DNA of 10,854 nt, taken from contig CAKZOF010000393.1 in NCBI GenBank assembly GCA_937135995.1, positions 1 to 10,854 of the forward strand, read 5' to 3'. Shown here piece after piece: positions 1 through 8,449 of this stretch. Each line of letters begins with the position of its first letter. Within the stretch, counting starts at the first letter, position 1. The notes below the pieces were generated by a model that saw nothing but the letters and a program-made list of their open reading frames with translations, did not search any database and was not told the DNA's origin. The position numbers and the translations under genes are program-made. This DNA is from an uncultured Pyrinomonas sp. GTDB lineage: Bacteria; Acidobacteriota; Blastocatellia; Pyrinomonadales; Pyrinomonadaceae.

Positions 1-11
1 AAAAACGGACC

Positions 12-1091
12 ATGTTGGAAAGGTTAGATCAGATCGAAGGACGCTATGAAGAGTTGACAGCACAACTCTCTTCGCCGGAAGTGCTCGCCAATCCCGCAAC
101 CTATGGTCGGCTTGTCAAGCAACACCGGCAGTTGGGCGAAATCGTCGAAAAGTATCGCGAGTGGAAGAGCCTTAAACGCGAACTCGAAGGAGCGCGCGAG
201 ATGCTGGCGGAAAGCGACGACGAAGAGTTGCGCGAGCTAGCGCGCGGTGAGATCGACTCTTTGGAAGAGCGCATTCGATCTTGCGAGAACGAGTTGCGAC
301 TGCTCTTGTTGCCGCGTGATCCGAACGATGAGAAGAATGTCATCTTGGAGGTGCGCGCTGGCACCGGCGGCGACGAGGCGACGCTCTTTGCCGCCGAGAT
401 ACTGCGCATGTACCATCGTTATGCTGAGCGGCAGGGTTGGCGCTTCGAATTGCTCGACGTGTCGGAATCCGATATCGGCGGCGTCAAAGAAGCCATCGCC
501 GTGATCGAAGGCGAAGGCGTCTATTCCAAACTCAAACACGAATCGGGCGTGCATCGCGTGCAGCGCGTGCCGCAAACCGAAAGTTCTGGGCGCATCCACA
601 CGTCGGCGGTGACAGTGGCCGTCTTGCCGGAGGCCGAAGAAGTCGACGTCAAGATCGATCCGAAGGATATACGCATCGATACCTTCTGTTCATCAGGACC
701 GGGCGGGCAATCGGTCAACACAACCTATTCCGCCGTGCGCATCACGCACTTGCCGACCGGCATCGTCGTCTCGATCCAAGATGAAAAGTCGCAGATCAAA
801 AACCGCGAAAAGGCGATGCGCGTGCTGCGCGCGCGCCTGCAAGAGATGGAAGAACGCAAACGGCACGAAGAACTGGCCAGCGAACGCCGGTCCATGGTCG
901 GAAGCGGCGATCGTTCGGAGAAGATTCGCACCTACAACTTCAAAGAGAATCGCGTGACGGATCACCGCATCGGGTTGACGCTTCATCAACTCGATCTGGT
1001 GATGGATGGCGAACTCGACGAATTGATTCAGGCGCTCGTCACCCACTATCAAACGGAGAAGTTGAAGGCGGAAGCGACTGCCGCCGATTGA
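12..1091 (+). CDS. prfA: Peptide chain release factor 1 (RF1)
   Basis: RF1 recognises UAA and UAG in the ribosomal A site and triggers hydrolysis of peptidyl-tRNA. The 359-residue product is full length for the family. It has an N-terminal helical domain (about 1-100), then the central domain with the anticodon-mimic tripeptide P-Q-T at 187-189, a PxT form that marks RF1 rather than the SPF of RF2. The catalytic G-G-Q is at 231-233, and the C-terminal part carries the family motifs SQIKNREKA and [14 protein letters not shown]. The N-terminus [15 protein letters not shown] matches RF1 proteins closely, so the ATG at 12 is secure although no strong Shine-Dalgarno is visible in the 11 bases before it. 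After GGQ the sequence reads S-V-N-T-T-Y-S, where many RF1s have Asp before the last Ser; I recall the Tyr form from Bacteroidetes. The gene ends in TGA, a codon RF1 itself does not read. prmC, which methylates this GGQ, is not the next gene. Confidence 0.98.
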   Translation: MLERLDQIEGRYEELTAQLSSPEVLANPATYGRLVKQHRQLGEIVEKYREWKSLKRELEGAREMLAESDDEELRELARGEIDSLEERIRSCENELRLLLLPRDPNDEKNVILEVRAGTGGDEATLFAAEILRMYHRYAERQGWRFELLDVSESDIGGVKEAIAVIEGEGVYSKLKHESGVHRVQRVPQTESSGRIHTSAVTVAVLPEAEEVDVKIDPKDIRIDTFCSSGPGGQSVNTTYSAVRITHLPTGIVVSIQDEKSQIKNREKAMRVLRARLQEMEERKRHEELASERRSMVGSGDRSEKIRTYNFKENRVTDHRIGLTLHQLDLVMDGELDELIQALVTHYQTEKLKAEATAAD

Positions 1092-1115
1092 CCACCGTCG
1101 CTTCAGGGGAGAAAA

Positions 1116-2030
1116 ATGCAACTCCTTCTGTTGTCGCTCACGCTCTGTTTGGTCTTGTCCGCCAAAGCGCGCGCGCAAGAGACGCTCGCGGCGATCATCG
1201 CGCCCGGTGCCAAGGTCGAAAAGGTCGCCGACGGCTTTCGCTTCACCGAAGGGCCAGCGTGGCATCCGCGCGGTTTTCTGCTTTTCAGCGACATTCCGGC
1301 CAACATCATCTACAAATGGGATCCGCGGACGAAACGGGTCGAAGTCTTCCGCCAGCCTTCGGGGCACGCCAACGGCAACCTCTTCGATCTGCAGGGCCGC
1401 CTCGTCACGTGCGAGCATGACAGGCGAGTGTCGCGCACCGAGCGTGATGGTTCCATCGTCACGCTCGCCGCGCGCTACCAAGGAAAACGTTTGAACAGTC
1501 CGAACGATGCGGCCATCCGCTCCGACGGCAGTGTGTACTTCACCGACCCCCCTTATGGCATCCGCCCCGAGCAGGAAGAACTGGGTTTCTACGGCGTCTA
1601 TCGCCTGTCGCCGCGCGGCGAGTTGACGCTGCTCGACAAAAGCTTCAAGCGTCCGAATGGCATCGCGTTCTCGCCCGATGAGCGAAAGCTCTATGTTTCC
1701 GACTCGGCCGAGGGAAACATCCGCGTCTTCGACGTCTTCTCCGATGGTTCGATCGGCAACGGCCGAATCTTTGCCGTCCTGCCGGGAAGCGGCGAAGCGG
1801 GCGTGCCGGATGGCTTGAAGGTCGATGAGCGCGGCAACGTCTATTGCACCGGGCCGCGCGGCGTGTGGGTCTTTTCGCCGCAGGGGCAGTGCATCGGAGT
1901 GATCGAGACACCGGAGATCCCGGCAAACGTTGCGTGGGGCGACGATGACCGCCGCACACTCTACATCACGGCGCGGACCGGAGTCTATCGCATACGCTTG
2001 CAACTGGCAGGAGCCCGGGCCAAGCGCTGA
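1116..2030 (+). CDS. Exported SMP-30/gluconolactonase family hydrolase
   Basis: A 304-residue protein of the SMP-30/gluconolactonase/LRE family, six-bladed beta-propeller enzymes that use one divalent metal to hydrolyse lactones or related esters. The substrate cannot be read from the sequence. Residues 1-20 form a signal peptide (hydrophobic LLLLSLTLCLVLS, then A-R-A before Gln21), so the enzyme acts outside the cytoplasm. Family landmarks are present: EGPAWHP with the presumed metal ligand Glu45, SPND with Asn130, RPNGIAFSPD with Asn181, and VPDGLKVDERGNVY with Asp232. By analogy with regucalcin, Glu45, Asn181 and Asp232 bind metal and Asn130 contacts substrate. AGGGGAG at 1105-1111 lies 4 nt before the ATG. 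The gene starts 24 nt after prfA and is probably cotranscribed with it, though a functional link is not obvious. Family assignment is firm; the name gluconolactonase would be over-specific. Confidence 0.9.
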   Translation: MQLLLLSLTLCLVLSAKARAQETLAAIIAPGAKVEKVADGFRFTEGPAWHPRGFLLFSDIPANIIYKWDPRTKRVEVFRQPSGHANGNLFDLQGRLVTCEHDRRVSRTERDGSIVTLAARYQGKRLNSPNDAAIRSDGSVYFTDPPYGIRPEQEELGFYGVYRLSPRGELTLLDKSFKRPNGIAFSPDERKLYVSDSAEGNIRVFDVFSDGSIGNGRIFAVLPGSGEAGVPDGLKVDERGNVYCTGPRGVWVFSPQGQCIGVIETPEIPANVAWGDDDRRTLYITARTGVYRIRLQLAGARAKR

Positions 2031-2044
2031 CCGTATCGGTTGTC

Positions 2045-2119
2045 GCGCGAACGTCGGACCAAGAAGATATGCCCCTGTGCTTATCTTCTTGCCGTTCCCG
2101 TCCTTGCGCGACGTCGGAC
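2045..2119. repeat. Near-identical direct repeats flanking a dyad
   Basis: The 15-mer gcgcgaacgtcggac at 2045-2059 recurs at 2106-2119 with one base deleted (gcgcgacgtcggac). The left copy directly abuts the perfect inverted repeat at 2060-2091 and the right copy begins 14 nt after it. The spacing of about 60 bp is roughly six helical turns, so both copies could face the same side of the DNA. Paired regulator sites are one reading; chance or an old duplication are others. Confidence 0.5.
2060..2091. repeat. Perfect 10-bp inverted repeat, 12-nt loop
   Basis: caagaagata (2060-2069) is the exact reverse complement of tatcttcttg (2082-2091), separated by 12 nt. It lies 30 nt after the stop codon of the SMP-30 gene, where a terminator would be expected. 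The stem is AT-rich and no T-run follows in either direction, so it does not look like a canonical intrinsic terminator. It could be an operator for the downstream peptidase operon or an mRNA 3'-end hairpin. Confidence 0.6.
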
Positions 2120-2205
2120 TCGATGCCCGGTCGGCCAGTGAGCGCGCTCGATCTTGCATTCAGCATCGTGCGTGCTTCGACCTCGATTGAGCGATCAGGG
2201 CGGCA

Positions 2206-2235
2206 TTCTGCTCGTGACCGCTTTTGTGCTATGTT
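2206..2235 (+). promoter_or_regulatory. Candidate extended -10 promoter for the peptidase operon
   Basis: TATGTT at 2230-2235 is preceded by TG one base upstream (2227-2228), giving an extended -10 form. No convincing -35 is present; the nearest at the right distance is ttctgc around 2206-2211. The predicted start would fall about 40 nt before the ATG at 2280. Only motif resemblance supports this. Confidence 0.3.
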
Positions 2236-2279
2236 CTTTCCATCTCGCTCGATGAGTTTCACCGAGGAAGCAGAAGAGA

Positions 2280-4727
2280 ATGAAAAGTCCGCTCGTGCCC
2301 CGCAAGCTCGCGGCGTCGCTTGCGATCGTCTTCTGTCTTTACGTCCCGGCCGCGCTGGCGCAAAGCGGTTACAAGAAACCGCCGCAACCGATTCTTGAGG
2401 TGCTGAACGCGCCGCTTCCGCCTAACCTTTTCATCAGCCCGACGCGCGAGTTCGTCGTCGTCGCACAAGCGTTGCGCTACCCGCCGCTCTCGGAGTTGGC
2501 GTCGCCGATGTTGCGCTTGGCCGGGTTGCGCATCAACCCGCAGAACAACGGCCCACATCGCGCTCCTTACTTCGTGCGTTTCGCCGTGAAGCGCGTAGAG
2601 GGCGGTGCAGAGAGGACGCTGGCGCTCCCGCCGAACGCTAAGCTCGGCGTTCCGATCTGGAGCGGCGACGGCCGACGCTTCGCTTTTACGCACACCACCG
2701 GCGATCGAGTGGAGCTATGGGTTGCGGAAGCGGCGACGGCGCGCGCGCGTCGGCTAGAAGGCGTGCGCGTTAACGCCGTCTACGGCGAGCCCGCACAGTG
2801 GATGCCCGACGGACGCACGCTGCTCGTGCAGTTGGTGCCGGCCGCACGCGGTCCAGCGCCGTCGGCACCAGCAGTTCCACCGGAACCGACCGCCATGGAG
2901 AGCGCCGGACGACAAGCGCCAGCGCGCACCTTCCAAGATCTTCTACGTTCGCCGCATGACGAACAGCTATTCGAATATTACGCGACGGCGCAACTGGCGG
3001 CGGTCGATGTCGAAACCGGAAAAACGACGCTGCTCGGCGCGCCGGCTATTTTCGAGTCGGTCGAGCCTTCCCCCGACGGCAAGTACATTTTGGTGGCGCG
3101 CGTTCACCGGCCGTTTTCGTACCTTCTTCCCGTCAGCTACTTCCCGAAAGAGGTCGAAGTCTGGTCCAGTCAGGGGCGGCTGGTCCACAAGCTGGCGAGC
3201 CTTCCTCTTGCCGATGCCATTCCAATCGAAGGCGTGCGCACCGGACCGCGTGACTACAAGTGGCGTCCGGATGAACCGGCCACGCTCGTCTGGGCCGAAG
3301 CGCTCGACGACGGCGATCCGCGACGGCGAGTCTCGCACCGCGACCGCCTTTTGATGCTTCGCGCTCCGTTCGACGCGCAGCCGACCGAGATCTTCCGCAC
3401 GCAGCACCGATACGTCGGCAGTTCGTGGCTCGAAAGCGGCGGTTTCGCGTTGATTTCGGATTACGACCGTGATCGGCGGTTTCGCCGCGCGTTCCTCGTG
3501 AGCGCAGATCGTTCAACGGAGGCGCGCCAACTTTGGGCGCTCAACGTCAACGACCGTTACAACGATCCGGGCGTTCCCGTCACGCGCACGCTGCCGACGG
3601 GACACAGCGCCGTCATCGTTCACCGCGGCGCGATCTATCTTGCCGGACAAGGGGCTTCGCCCGAAGGTGATCGTCCCTTTCTGGATCGAATGGATCTGGC
3701 GAGCTTAAAGAAAGAACGCCTCTTTCGCAGCGACGCAGAGGGCTACGAAAGTTTCGTCGCCTTGCTCAGCGACGATGGGACGCGATTGATTACGCGGCGC
3801 GAATCTCCAGCTGATCCCCCGAACTTCTTCGTGCGCCGCCGCGATGGTGCGCGAGATGATCTGCGAGCTTTAACCTCGTTCGCCGATCCGACGCCGCAGT
3901 TGCGGGCCATTCGAAAACAACTGGTCACGTACAAACGCGCTGATGGCGTGCAGTGTTCTTTCACGCTCTATCTGCCGCCCGATTACAAACCGGGGACGCG
4001 CTTGCCGACGGTCGTCTGGGCGTATCCGTTGGAATACACCGATCCAGCCACGGCCAGTCAAGTCACGGGTTCCACCCAACGCTGGACCACATTTGCGGGC
4101 GCGTCGCATCTGTTCTTCGTGCTGGCTGGCTATGCCGTGCTCGACAACGCGACGATGCCGGTCGTCGGCGATCCTGAGACGGTCAACAACACGTTCATCG
4201 AGCAGATCGTGATGAGCGCCAAGGCGGCGATCGACAAGGCCGTCGAAATGGGCGTCACCGATCCGGATCGAGTCGGCGTCGGCGGCCACTCCTACGGCGC
4301 CTTCATGACAGCCAATCTACTGGCTCACTCGGATCTGTTCCGCGCCGGCATTGCGCGCAGCGGGGCTTATAACCGCACGCTCACGCCTTTCGGTTTTCAA
4401 AACGAAAGGCGCACGCTGTGGGAAGCGCCTGAACTTTACATCCGCGTTTCGCCCTTCATGTACGCGCACAAGATCAACGAGCCGCTGTTGCTCATCCATG
4501 GCGAAGCGGACAACAACCCGGGCACCTTCCCCATGCAGTCCGAGCGAATGTATCAAGCCATACGCGGCAATGGCGGGACGGTTCGCTTCGTGATGTTGCC
4601 GCTTGAATCGCACGGCTACGAAGCGCGCGAATCGATCGAACATGCGCTCTACGAGATGGTCGCGTGGTTCGACCGGTTCGTCAAGAACGCGCCGCCGCGC
4701 CGCACGCGCGATGAAGCAGCGCGTTGA
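2280..4727 (+). CDS. Exported S9D peptidase, chloroplast glutamyl endopeptidase-like
   Basis: An 815-residue S9 (prolyl oligopeptidase family) serine peptidase. A signal peptide occupies 1-27 (A-L-A before Gln28). A seven-bladed propeller follows (about 40-570), then a C-terminal alpha/beta hydrolase domain. The catalytic triad is Ser671 in GGHSYGAFM, Asp744 in HGEADNNPGT and His778 in ESHGYEARES. These blocks, with ARSGAYNRTLTPFGFQNE, RTFQDLL and HRPFSYLLP, match what I know of plant chloroplast glutamyl endopeptidase (CGEP, subfamily S9D), including the N-terminal YKKPP/LAGLRI region. By homology it should cut after Glu in partly unfolded proteins or peptides. A Pro/Ala-rich stretch near 188-205 probably forms a loop between propeller blades, where CGEP also varies. 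The ATG is preceded by gagga at 2264-2268, and the signal peptide confirms the start. It is first in a probable operon with DPP-IV and a symporter. Family and catalytic residues are certain; Glu specificity is inferred. Confidence 0.93.
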   Translation: MKSPLVPRKLAASLAIVFCLYVPAALAQSGYKKPPQPILEVLNAPLPPNLFISPTREFVVVAQALRYPPLSELASPMLRLAGLRINPQNNGPHRAPYFVRFAVKRVEGGAERTLALPPNAKLGVPIWSGDGRRFAFTHTTGDRVELWVAEAATARARRLEGVRVNAVYGEPAQWMPDGRTLLVQLVPAARGPAPSAPAVPPEPTAMESAGRQAPARTFQDLLRSPHDEQLFEYYATAQLAAVDVETGKTTLLGAPAIFESVEPSPDGKYILVARVHRPFSYLLPVSYFPKEVEVWSSQGRLVHKLASLPLADAIPIEGVRTGPRDYKWRPDEPATLVWAEALDDGDPRRRVSHRDRLLMLRAPFDAQPTEIFRTQHRYVGSSWLESGGFALISDYDRDRRFRRAFLVSADRSTEARQLWALNVNDRYNDPGVPVTRTLPTGHSAVIVHRGAIYLAGQGASPEGDRPFLDRMDLASLKKERLFRSDAEGYESFVALLSDDGTRLITRRESPADPPNFFVRRRDGARDDLRALTSFADPTPQLRAIRKQLVTYKRADGVQCSFTLYLPPDYKPGTRLPTVVWAYPLEYTDPATASQVTGSTQRWTTFAGASHLFFVLAGYAVLDNATMPVVGDPETVNNTFIEQIVMSAKAAIDKAVEMGVTDPDRVGVGGHSYGAFMTANLLAHSDLFRAGIARSGAYNRTLTPFGFQNERRTLWEAPELYIRVSPFMYAHKINEPLLLIHGEADNNPGTFPMQSERMYQAIRGNGGTVRFVMLPLESHGYEARESIEHALYEMVAWFDRFVKNAPPRRTRDEAAR

Positions 4728-4774
4728 TGCTTCCATCGCATCTCGAAACATCAAAGGATTTCGATTGGTTTCAC

Positions 4775-4783
4775 GAGGGAGGA
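4775..4783 (+). promoter_or_regulatory. Shine-Dalgarno deciding a GTG start
   Basis: The purine run gagggagga ends 7 nt before GTG at 4791. This strong site supports GTG initiation for the DPP-IV gene, giving a signal peptide immediately after the start. Confidence 0.75.
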
Positions 4784-4790
4784 AAAGCGC

Positions 4791-6998
4791 GTGATCAGTC
4801 GGACGAGGTTGTGCGTCCTCGCTTTCTGTTTGTCAAGCGTCGCGTTCAGTGCGCAAGCGCAAGAGCGACTGCTCACCATCGACGACATATACGATCCGGT
4901 CAAACGCATCAACTTCAACGGTTCACCGCCGCTCAACCTCGCATGGCTGGAGGATGGCGAATACTATTTACAGAGCGAGCCGGCAAAAGATGGAGCGGCG
5001 CGCATCTGGAGAGTGCGCGCTGCCACGGGCGAGCGGGAGCTATTCTTCGACGGTGCCAAAATGGAAGCGGCGCTTCGTCGCGTTCCCGGCATCGATGCCG
5101 AAGGAGCACGTCGTTTGGCATCGCAGTCTTCATACAACTTCAATCCGGCGCGCACCGCCGTGCTGCTCGACTACGCCAACGATCTCTTCTACTACGAACT
5201 CGGCAGCGACCGCGTCGTGCGTCTGACAGCCACTCCCGAGGAAGAGACGGATGCCACTTTCAGCCCCGATGGGCGGCTCGTCGCCTTCGTGCGTGCTGGC
5301 AACCTCTACGTCGTCGAAGTGGCGACGGGACGCGAACGCGCGCTCACCACCGACGGCAGCGATGAACTGCTCAACGGGAGACTCGACTGGGTTTACGAAG
5401 AGGAACTCTACGGGCGCGGCAATACGCGCGGTTACTGGTGGAGTCCGGATTCGGCGCGCATCGCCTATCTGCAATTGGACGAGCGGCGCGTCCCGCGCTT
5501 CACTGTGGTGGATCACATCCCACGCTTGCAAGCGCTGGAGCAGACGCACTACCCGCTTGCCGGCGATCCTAATCCGCTCGTCAAGCTCGGCGTCGTGAGC
5601 GCCGCTGGCGGTCCGACGCGCTGGGCTGAGCTATCTTCGTATCTCCCAGAAGATTTGCTCATCTCGCGCGTCGCGTGGTCGCCCGATGCGCGGCGCGTCC
5701 TCTTTCAAGCACAGAATCGCGAGCAGACCTTTCTCGATCTCAACGCTGCCGACGCGGAGACGGGGCGCACGACGCGGCTATTTCGCGAACAGACTCGCGC
5801 GTGGATCGAAGCGGTTGACAACCCGCGCTGGTTGCGCGATGGCAGTTTCTTGTGGCGCAGCGAGCGAAGCGGCTGGATGCATCTGTACCACTATGCGCCC
5901 GACGGCAAGTTGATTCGCCAAGTGACCGACGGTGAATGGGAAGTCCGTGATCTGTACGGCGTCGACGAGAAAGCAGGCTTCATCTATTTTGCCGCCACCG
6001 AACACAGCCATATCGCCGAGCACGTTTATCGCATCAAGCTAGATGGAAGCCAGATGATGCGTTTGACGCAGGCGGAAGGATGGCATCGCGCCGCGTTCAA
6101 TCCGCAGTTTACGCGCTTCATAGACTACTGGAGCGACGTGCAGACGCCGACGCAAGTGTGGCTGTTCGACGCCGATGGTAAACAGGTGCGCGTCATCGAC
6201 GAGAACCGCGTCGAAGCGTTGCGGCAATTCAAACTGGGCAAACCTGAATTCCTGCAGGTCAAAACGCGCGACGGCTTCGTCATGGAAGCGATGATGATCA
6301 AACCGCCCGATTTCGATCCGAAGCGGAAATATCCGGTGATGAGCTACACCTATTCCGGGCCGCACGCGCCCGCAGTGCGCAACGCTTGGGGCGGCCCGAC
6401 ATACATGTGGCATCAATTGCTGGCCCAGCGAGGTTACATCATCTGGATCTGCGATAATCGCACGGCGAGCGGCAAAGGGGCGCAATCGGCTTGGGCCGCT
6501 TACGGGAATTTCGGCGAATTGGAGCTGCGCGATCTGGAAGACGGCATCTCCTACTTGCGGAGTTTGCCCTACGTCGATGCCGAGCGCATCGGTCTATGGG
6601 GATGGAGCTTCGGCGGTTACATGACGAGCTATGCGCTGACGCACAGCCGCAGCTTCCGCATCGGCATCGCTGGCGCGCCGGTGACGGATTGGCACCTGTA
6701 CGATTCGATCTACACCGAACGATACATGCGCATGCCGCAGAACAACGCCGAAGGCTATCGTCGCAGTTCGGTGGTGCGCGCGGCTTCCGACCTGCACGGC
6801 AAGCTCCTCCTGATCCACGGGACGATGGACGACAACGTCCACTTGCAGAACAGCATTCAGTTTGCCTATGAACTGCAAAAAGCTGGCAAGCAGTTCCAGC
6901 TGATGCTCTATCCGAAATCGCGCCACGGCGTCAGCGATCCACTGCTGGTGAAGCACTTGCGCCAGATGATGACCGATTTCATTCTCGCGAACCTGTAA
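4791..6998 (+). CDS. Exported dipeptidyl peptidase IV (S9B)
   Basis: A 735-residue S9B enzyme that removes N-terminal Xaa-Pro or Xaa-Ala dipeptides. The signal peptide ends A-Q-A at 23, before Gln24. The propeller domain (about 40-490) carries D-W-V-Y-E-E-E at 199-205; by alignment with human DPP4, Glu204 and Glu205 anchor the substrate amino group (human Glu205/Glu206). The hydrolase domain has Tyr521 (TYSGPH, oxyanion hole, equivalent to human Tyr547), Ser606 in GWSFGGYM, Asp680 in HGTMDDNVH and His712 in SRHGVSD. All hallmark residues are intact, so it should be active. Length fits bacterial DPP-IV (about 720-760). The GTG start has a strong upstream Shine-Dalgarno. It follows the S9D gene by 63 nt and precedes the symporter by 38 nt. 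An endopeptidase next to a dipeptidase suggests sequential peptide trimming in the periplasm or outside the cell. Confidence 0.95.
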   Translation: MISRTRLCVLAFCLSSVAFSAQAQERLLTIDDIYDPVKRINFNGSPPLNLAWLEDGEYYLQSEPAKDGAARIWRVRAATGERELFFDGAKMEAALRRVPGIDAEGARRLASQSSYNFNPARTAVLLDYANDLFYYELGSDRVVRLTATPEEETDATFSPDGRLVAFVRAGNLYVVEVATGRERALTTDGSDELLNGRLDWVYEEELYGRGNTRGYWWSPDSARIAYLQLDERRVPRFTVVDHIPRLQALEQTHYPLAGDPNPLVKLGVVSAAGGPTRWAELSSYLPEDLLISRVAWSPDARRVLFQAQNREQTFLDLNAADAETGRTTRLFREQTRAWIEAVDNPRWLRDGSFLWRSERSGWMHLYHYAPDGKLIRQVTDGEWEVRDLYGVDEKAGFIYFAATEHSHIAEHVYRIKLDGSQMMRLTQAEGWHRAAFNPQFTRFIDYWSDVQTPTQVWLFDADGKQVRVIDENRVEALRQFKLGKPEFLQVKTRDGFVMEAMMIKPPDFDPKRKYPVMSYTYSGPHAPAVRNAWGGPTYMWHQLLAQRGYIIWICDNRTASGKGAQSAWAAYGNFGELELRDLEDGISYLRSLPYVDAERIGLWGWSFGGYMTSYALTHSRSFRIGIAGAPVTDWHLYDSIYTERYMRMPQNNAEGYRRSSVVRAASDLHGKLLLIHGTMDDNVHLQNSIQFAYELQKAGKQFQLMLYPKSRHGVSDPLLVKHLRQMMTDFILANL

Positions 6999-7036
6999 GT
7001 CGCCCGAACGAAGGCGCCTTGGCGGCGGAGCAGAAG

Positions 7037-8449
7037 ATGAACAGCGCTTATTTCTGGACCATCGTCGTTTACCTCATCTTTTTGGTCGGCATCGGCGCGA
7101 TCCGCAGTCGCAGCGTCGAGCGGCAAGAGGATTTTTCGGTCGCCGGCCGACAGCTCGGAACGTTCGTCCTCTTCGGGACGATGCTCGCGACGTGGATCGG
7201 CACGGGCTCGATCTTCGGCAATGCGGGCAAGGTCTATGAAGTGGGCATCGCCGCATGGATTCTGCCTCTCGGTGCGCTCGTCGGCATCGCCGCGCTCTCC
7301 TTCTTGGCGGCGCGCGCGCGCCGTTTCGAGGCCATCACGGTACAGGACATTTTGGAAGCGCGCTACAACAAATGGGCGCGCCTTCTCGGTGTCATCGCGC
7401 TTGTGATGACCGCCGTGACCATCGTCTCGTACCAGTATCGCGCGGCGGCGGCGGTGCTCAACCTGACGATGCCATCGCTCGATTTCCGACTCGCCGTGAT
7501 CATCGTCGCCGCGTTCATCATCATCTACACGGCGTTGGCCGGAATGTTCTCGGTCGCTTACACGGATGTGGCAATGGGCGTGACGATGATCATCGGCATC
7601 CTCATCACTTTGCCGTACCTTTGGTTCACCGCCGGAGGCTATCAGGGGATCGCCGCCAGTCTGCCGCCCGACCATTTAAAATTGATCGGGCCGATCAGTT
7701 GGGTGCAGGCGCTCGGTTACATCCTGCCGCCCGGGCTTCTCGTGCTCGGCGACGCGAACATGTACCAGCGCTTCTTCTCGGCGCAAACAGAAGGCAAGGC
7801 GCGGGCGGCGACTTTGTGGTTGCTCGTCGGCGTCGCTTACATGGAGTGGATGATCATTTTGACGGCATGGGTCGCGTCGGCGCTCGAATGGCAGGATGGC
7901 AAACTGGCCCAGCCTGGGCGCGTCATCGCTTACGTCGCGCGCGATCATCTGCCCGTGTGGCTCGGCGCATTGGTCATGACGACGATCATGGCGATCATCA
8001 TGTCGACCGCGATCTCGTATCTGCTGGTTCCGGCGACTGCGCTGATCCGCGACATCTACCAGCGTTTCATCGATCCGCAAGCGAGCGAGCGGCGTTTGGT
8101 CTGGCTGTTGCGCGCGACGGTGGTGGCGCTCGGAGCGATCGCCTACGTGATCTCGACCTACTCGGACAAATTCCTCGAAGTCGCGCTCCGTGCCTACACG
8201 ATCTACGGCACGGGCGTAACGCCATCGCTGATCGCTGCTTTCATCTGGCCGCGCGCGACGGCGGCGGGAGCTGTCGCTTCCATCGTCACCGGCATCGTCA
8301 CGACGCTCGTTTGGGAATTCGGCGGGTTGGGCACACGAACCGGCGTCGATCCAGTGATCCCGGCGATCATCCTCTCCGTGCTGGCGCTCGTTTCGGTCTC
8401 GCTCCTCGGTTCGCCGAAAAAGAAGACGGACGGGCGGGAATCGCGTTGA
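7037..8449 (+). CDS. Sodium:solute symporter (SSS family)
   Basis: A 470-residue inner-membrane transporter of the SSS family (TC 2.A.21), with about 13 hydrophobic segments. These proteins use the sodium gradient to import solutes such as proline, sugars, pantothenate or acetate. Diagnostic features are the TM1-type segment GTMLATWIGTGSIFGNAG, the loop DANMYQRFFSAQTEGKAR, and IIMSTAISYLL, in which Ser323 and Thr324 correspond to the conserved Na2-site pair (Ser340/Thr341 in PutP). I chose ATG 7037 because GGAG at 7027-7030 lies 6 nt upstream and the protein then begins MNSAYFWTIVVYLIFL, a normal short N-terminus. An in-frame TTG at 7019 would add six residues without a well-placed ribosome site. 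It is third in the peptidase operon. A substrate such as proline or another amino acid released by DPP-IV is attractive, but sequence alone does not show it. No signalling domain is fused. Confidence 0.9.
   Translation: MNSAYFWTIVVYLIFLVGIGAIRSRSVERQEDFSVAGRQLGTFVLFGTMLATWIGTGSIFGNAGKVYEVGIAAWILPLGALVGIAALSFLAARARRFEAITVQDILEARYNKWARLLGVIALVMTAVTIVSYQYRAAAAVLNLTMPSLDFRLAVIIVAAFIIIYTALAGMFSVAYTDVAMGVTMIIGILITLPYLWFTAGGYQGIAASLPPDHLKLIGPISWVQALGYILPPGLLVLGDANMYQRFFSAQTEGKARAATLWLLVGVAYMEWMIILTAWVASALEWQDGKLAQPGRVIAYVARDHLPVWLGALVMTTIMAIIMSTAISYLLVPATALIRDIYQRFIDPQASERRLVWLLRATVVALGAIAYVISTYSDKFLEVALRAYTIYGTGVTPSLIAAFIWPRATAAGAVASIVTGIVTTLVWEFGGLGTRTGVDPVIPAIILSVLALVSVSLLGSPKKKTDGRESR

Noticed and set aside
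2060..2091. Intrinsic terminator for the prfA/SMP-30 transcript
   Set aside because: The stem is AT-rich and is not followed by a T-run; kept only as an inverted repeat.
693..2159. 488-codon open frame on the - strand covering the end of prfA and all of the SMP-30 gene
   Set aside because: It lies antisense to two clear genes, and its translation is Arg/Asp/His-rich with no recognisable domain; long antisense frames are common in GC-biased DNA.
7019..7036. Upstream TTG start for the symporter
   Set aside because: ATG 7037 has a well-spaced GGAG and gives a more typical SSS N-terminus.
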